Part shown: positions 5,051 through 6,330 of the stretch, one piece after another
Layout of the letters: each line of letters begins with the position of its first letter
Position numbering within the stretch: the first letter of the stretch is position 1
Source: CAZLBV01 sp964557845
Lineage (GTDB): Bacteria > Acidobacteriota > Aminicenantia > Aminicenantales > Aminicenantaceae
Direction: 5' to 3'
Assembly (NCBI GenBank): GCA_964557845.1
Contig: CAZLBV010000138.1
Span: 1-6,330 of the forward strand
Length of the DNA stretch: 6,330 nt
Made by a program: the position numbers and the translations under genes
The notes under the pieces: model-generated
Database searches by the model: none
What the model saw: the letters and a program-made list of their open reading frames with translations, nothing else
Told to the model about the DNA's origin: nothing

Positions 5051-6330
5051 ATGCTGCGTAAATGTTCATTGCTGATTCTCGGTGTGTTCATCTTAGCGAA
5101 CGCTTCCTTTTCAGCTGAAGAAACAAAATCAAAAGAAAAGATTTTTAATGTACCGAGAACCGACCAAAAAATCAATATTGACGGATATTTGGATGAAGAA
5201 ACTTGGTCAAACGCCTTGAAATTCGATCTGGACGTAGAGGTCATGCCGGCCGTGAATGTTCCGGCGCCAGTGGATACAGAATGTTATGTGATTTATGACA
5301 CCAACTATCTATATGTAGGATGCCGCGCCTATGATCCTGAACCTGAAAAGATAAGAGCCTATCTTTCTGACCGGGATAATGCCTGGCAGGATGACTCGAT
5401 CGGATTGATCATCGATACCTTCAATGATGAAAACCGGGCCTTTGCTTTTTTTGTCAATCCCTTAGGCATTCAGGGGGATGAGATCATGAGCAATGGAGGC
5501 TCCCAGGAGGATATGTCCTGGGACGCGATTTGGAACTCCGCAGGACAGATCACTGATTTTGGATATGTGGTGGAAATAGCCATTCCTTTCAGAGCCCTCC
5601 AGTTCCAGCCATCAAAAGAGGATCAGATCTGGGGATTTGCTCCGGTCCGCAATTATCCCAGAAGCCGGCGCCATCAGATAAGCGCTTTTCCATTAGATAG
5701 AAATGAACAATGTCTTATCTGCCAGTTTCCAAAGATCAGGGGATTTTCAGGGGCAGAGTCCGGACGTAATATCGAGCTGGACCCCACAGTCGTAGGATTT
5801 CAATCCGATGAGAGAAGGGATTTTCCTGACGGCCCGATGAAAAAAGGAGAATCCTTTGGAAATATCGGGATCTCAGGCAAATGGGGACTGACTAATAATA
5901 TGACCTTGAGCGGGGCTTTGAATCCGGATTTCTCCCAGGTGGAAGCGGATGCGGCTCAGCTGGATATAAATAAGCAATTTGCCCTTTATTATCCTGAGAA
6001 AAGGCCCTTTTTTCTCGAAGGCCAGGATTTTTTTGAAACCCCCATTCAGGCCCTCTACACCCGATCTGTTGCTGATCCTGACTGGGGAGTAAAAATCTCA
6101 GGAAAAGAAGGAAAAAATGCCATCGGATTTTTCTCTGCCCAGGACCAGATGACCAATCTTATGTTTCCCGGATCACAAGGGTCGATGGCAGGTTTTTTAA
6201 ACCAGCGTTCCTACTCCAATGTCCTGCGCTACCGGCGGGATGTGGGAGGAGGTTCTACGGTCGGCCTTCTGATGACCGATCGGGAAGGCGACAGCTACCA
6301 CAATCGGCTGGCTGGATTGGACGGACTCCT
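5051..6330 (+). CDS. CBM9-like / DUF5916 outer-membrane protein (3' end outside window)
   Basis: The frame is open from the ATG at 5051 to the window edge: 426 complete codons and no stop. It was read directly from the sequence. The ATG follows ATAGGAGAG (Shine-Dalgarno sequence, 5038-5045). A signal peptide covers residues 1-22 (cleavage after SFSA). A CBM9-like/DOMON-type beta-sandwich follows, about residues 38-230, opening with INIDGYLDEETW (41-52) and including DDSIGLIIDTFND (114-126). The DUF5916 hallmark then appears: NPDFSQVEADAAQLDIN (291-307) followed by YYPEKRPFFLEGQDFF (313-328). After it come repeated amphipathic strands (WGVKISGK, NAIGFFSAQD, SNVLRYRRD) of a predicted outer-membrane barrel. 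Family members are usually about twice this length. The biochemical role is unknown; sugar binding is suggested only by the N-terminal domain. Sampled G+C is near 48%, higher than the adjacent minus-strand gene. Confidence 0.92.
   Translation, partial: MLRKCSLLILGVFILANASFSAEETKSKEKIFNVPRTDQKINIDGYLDEETWSNALKFDLDVEVMPAVNVPAPVDTECYVIYDTNYLYVGCRAYDPEPEKIRAYLSDRDNAWQDDSIGLIIDTFNDENRAFAFFVNPLGIQGDEIMSNGGSQEDMSWDAIWNSAGQITDFGYVVEIAIPFRALQFQPSKEDQIWGFAPVRNYPRSRRHQISAFPLDRNEQCLICQFPKIRGFSGAESGRNIELDPTVVGFQSDERRDFPDGPMKKGESFGNIGISGKWGLTNNMTLSGALNPDFSQVEADAAQLDINKQFALYYPEKRPFFLEGQDFFETPIQALYTRSVADPDWGVKISGKEGKNAIGFFSAQDQMTNLMFPGSQGSMAGFLNQRSYSNVLRYRRDVGGGSTVGLLMTDREGDSYHNRLAGLDGL

Noticed and set aside
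4993..5244. Minus-strand open frame of 83 codons
   Set aside because: It lies opposite the start and signal peptide of the DUF5916 gene, which has a ribosome binding site and strong family motifs.

Overview
The window reads as a stretch of a Gram-negative bacterial chromosome with moderate to low G+C. The best phylogenetic clue is the partial gene at the right end, a CBM9-like plus DUF5916 outer-membrane protein. That family is common in Bacteroidota, Acidobacteriota and related uncultured lineages such as Aminicenantes-type bacteria. Several predicted secreted proteins and an exported SagB-type oxidoreductase fit the same picture. The phylum assignment is an inference and is weak. No phage, transposase, CRISPR, tRNA or rRNA sequence is visible.

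Left part (1-1400): a small four-helix membrane protein of unknown function (208-612, minus strand), followed downstream by a 28-codon open remnant (113-199). To its right is a composite of two broken genes, both on the minus strand. A class I SAM-dependent methyltransferase has lost its C-terminal part and probably its true N-terminus. It runs directly into a HigA-family (XRE) antitoxin that has no start codon and carries a TGA stop in place of a conserved Trp codon. No HigB toxin is present.

Middle (1400-3420): a plus-strand CPBP-family intramembrane protease with all its motifs intact. It is followed by a non-coding stretch with nested inverted repeats and a 3' fragment of a second copy of the left-end membrane-protein gene. 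Next to that fragment lies a minus-strand gene for a secreted, acid-rich protein of unknown function.

Right part (3420-6330): a TspO/MBR membrane protein and an exported SagB/ThcOx-type nitroreductase-fold protein, both on the minus strand. The second has a near-ideal sigma-70 promoter. Divergent from it, the DUF5916 gene begins at 5051 and runs off the window.

The genes do not form one pathway. Most are single transcription units with their own Shine-Dalgarno sequences. The left half (roughly 100-2800) looks like an accessory region undergoing gene decay and rearrangement: two truncated genes fused to each other, a duplicated gene reduced to its 3' end, and orphan open fragments. I found no convincing new multi-gene system. 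The strongest observations are the methyltransferase/HigA junction and the vestigial paralogue.
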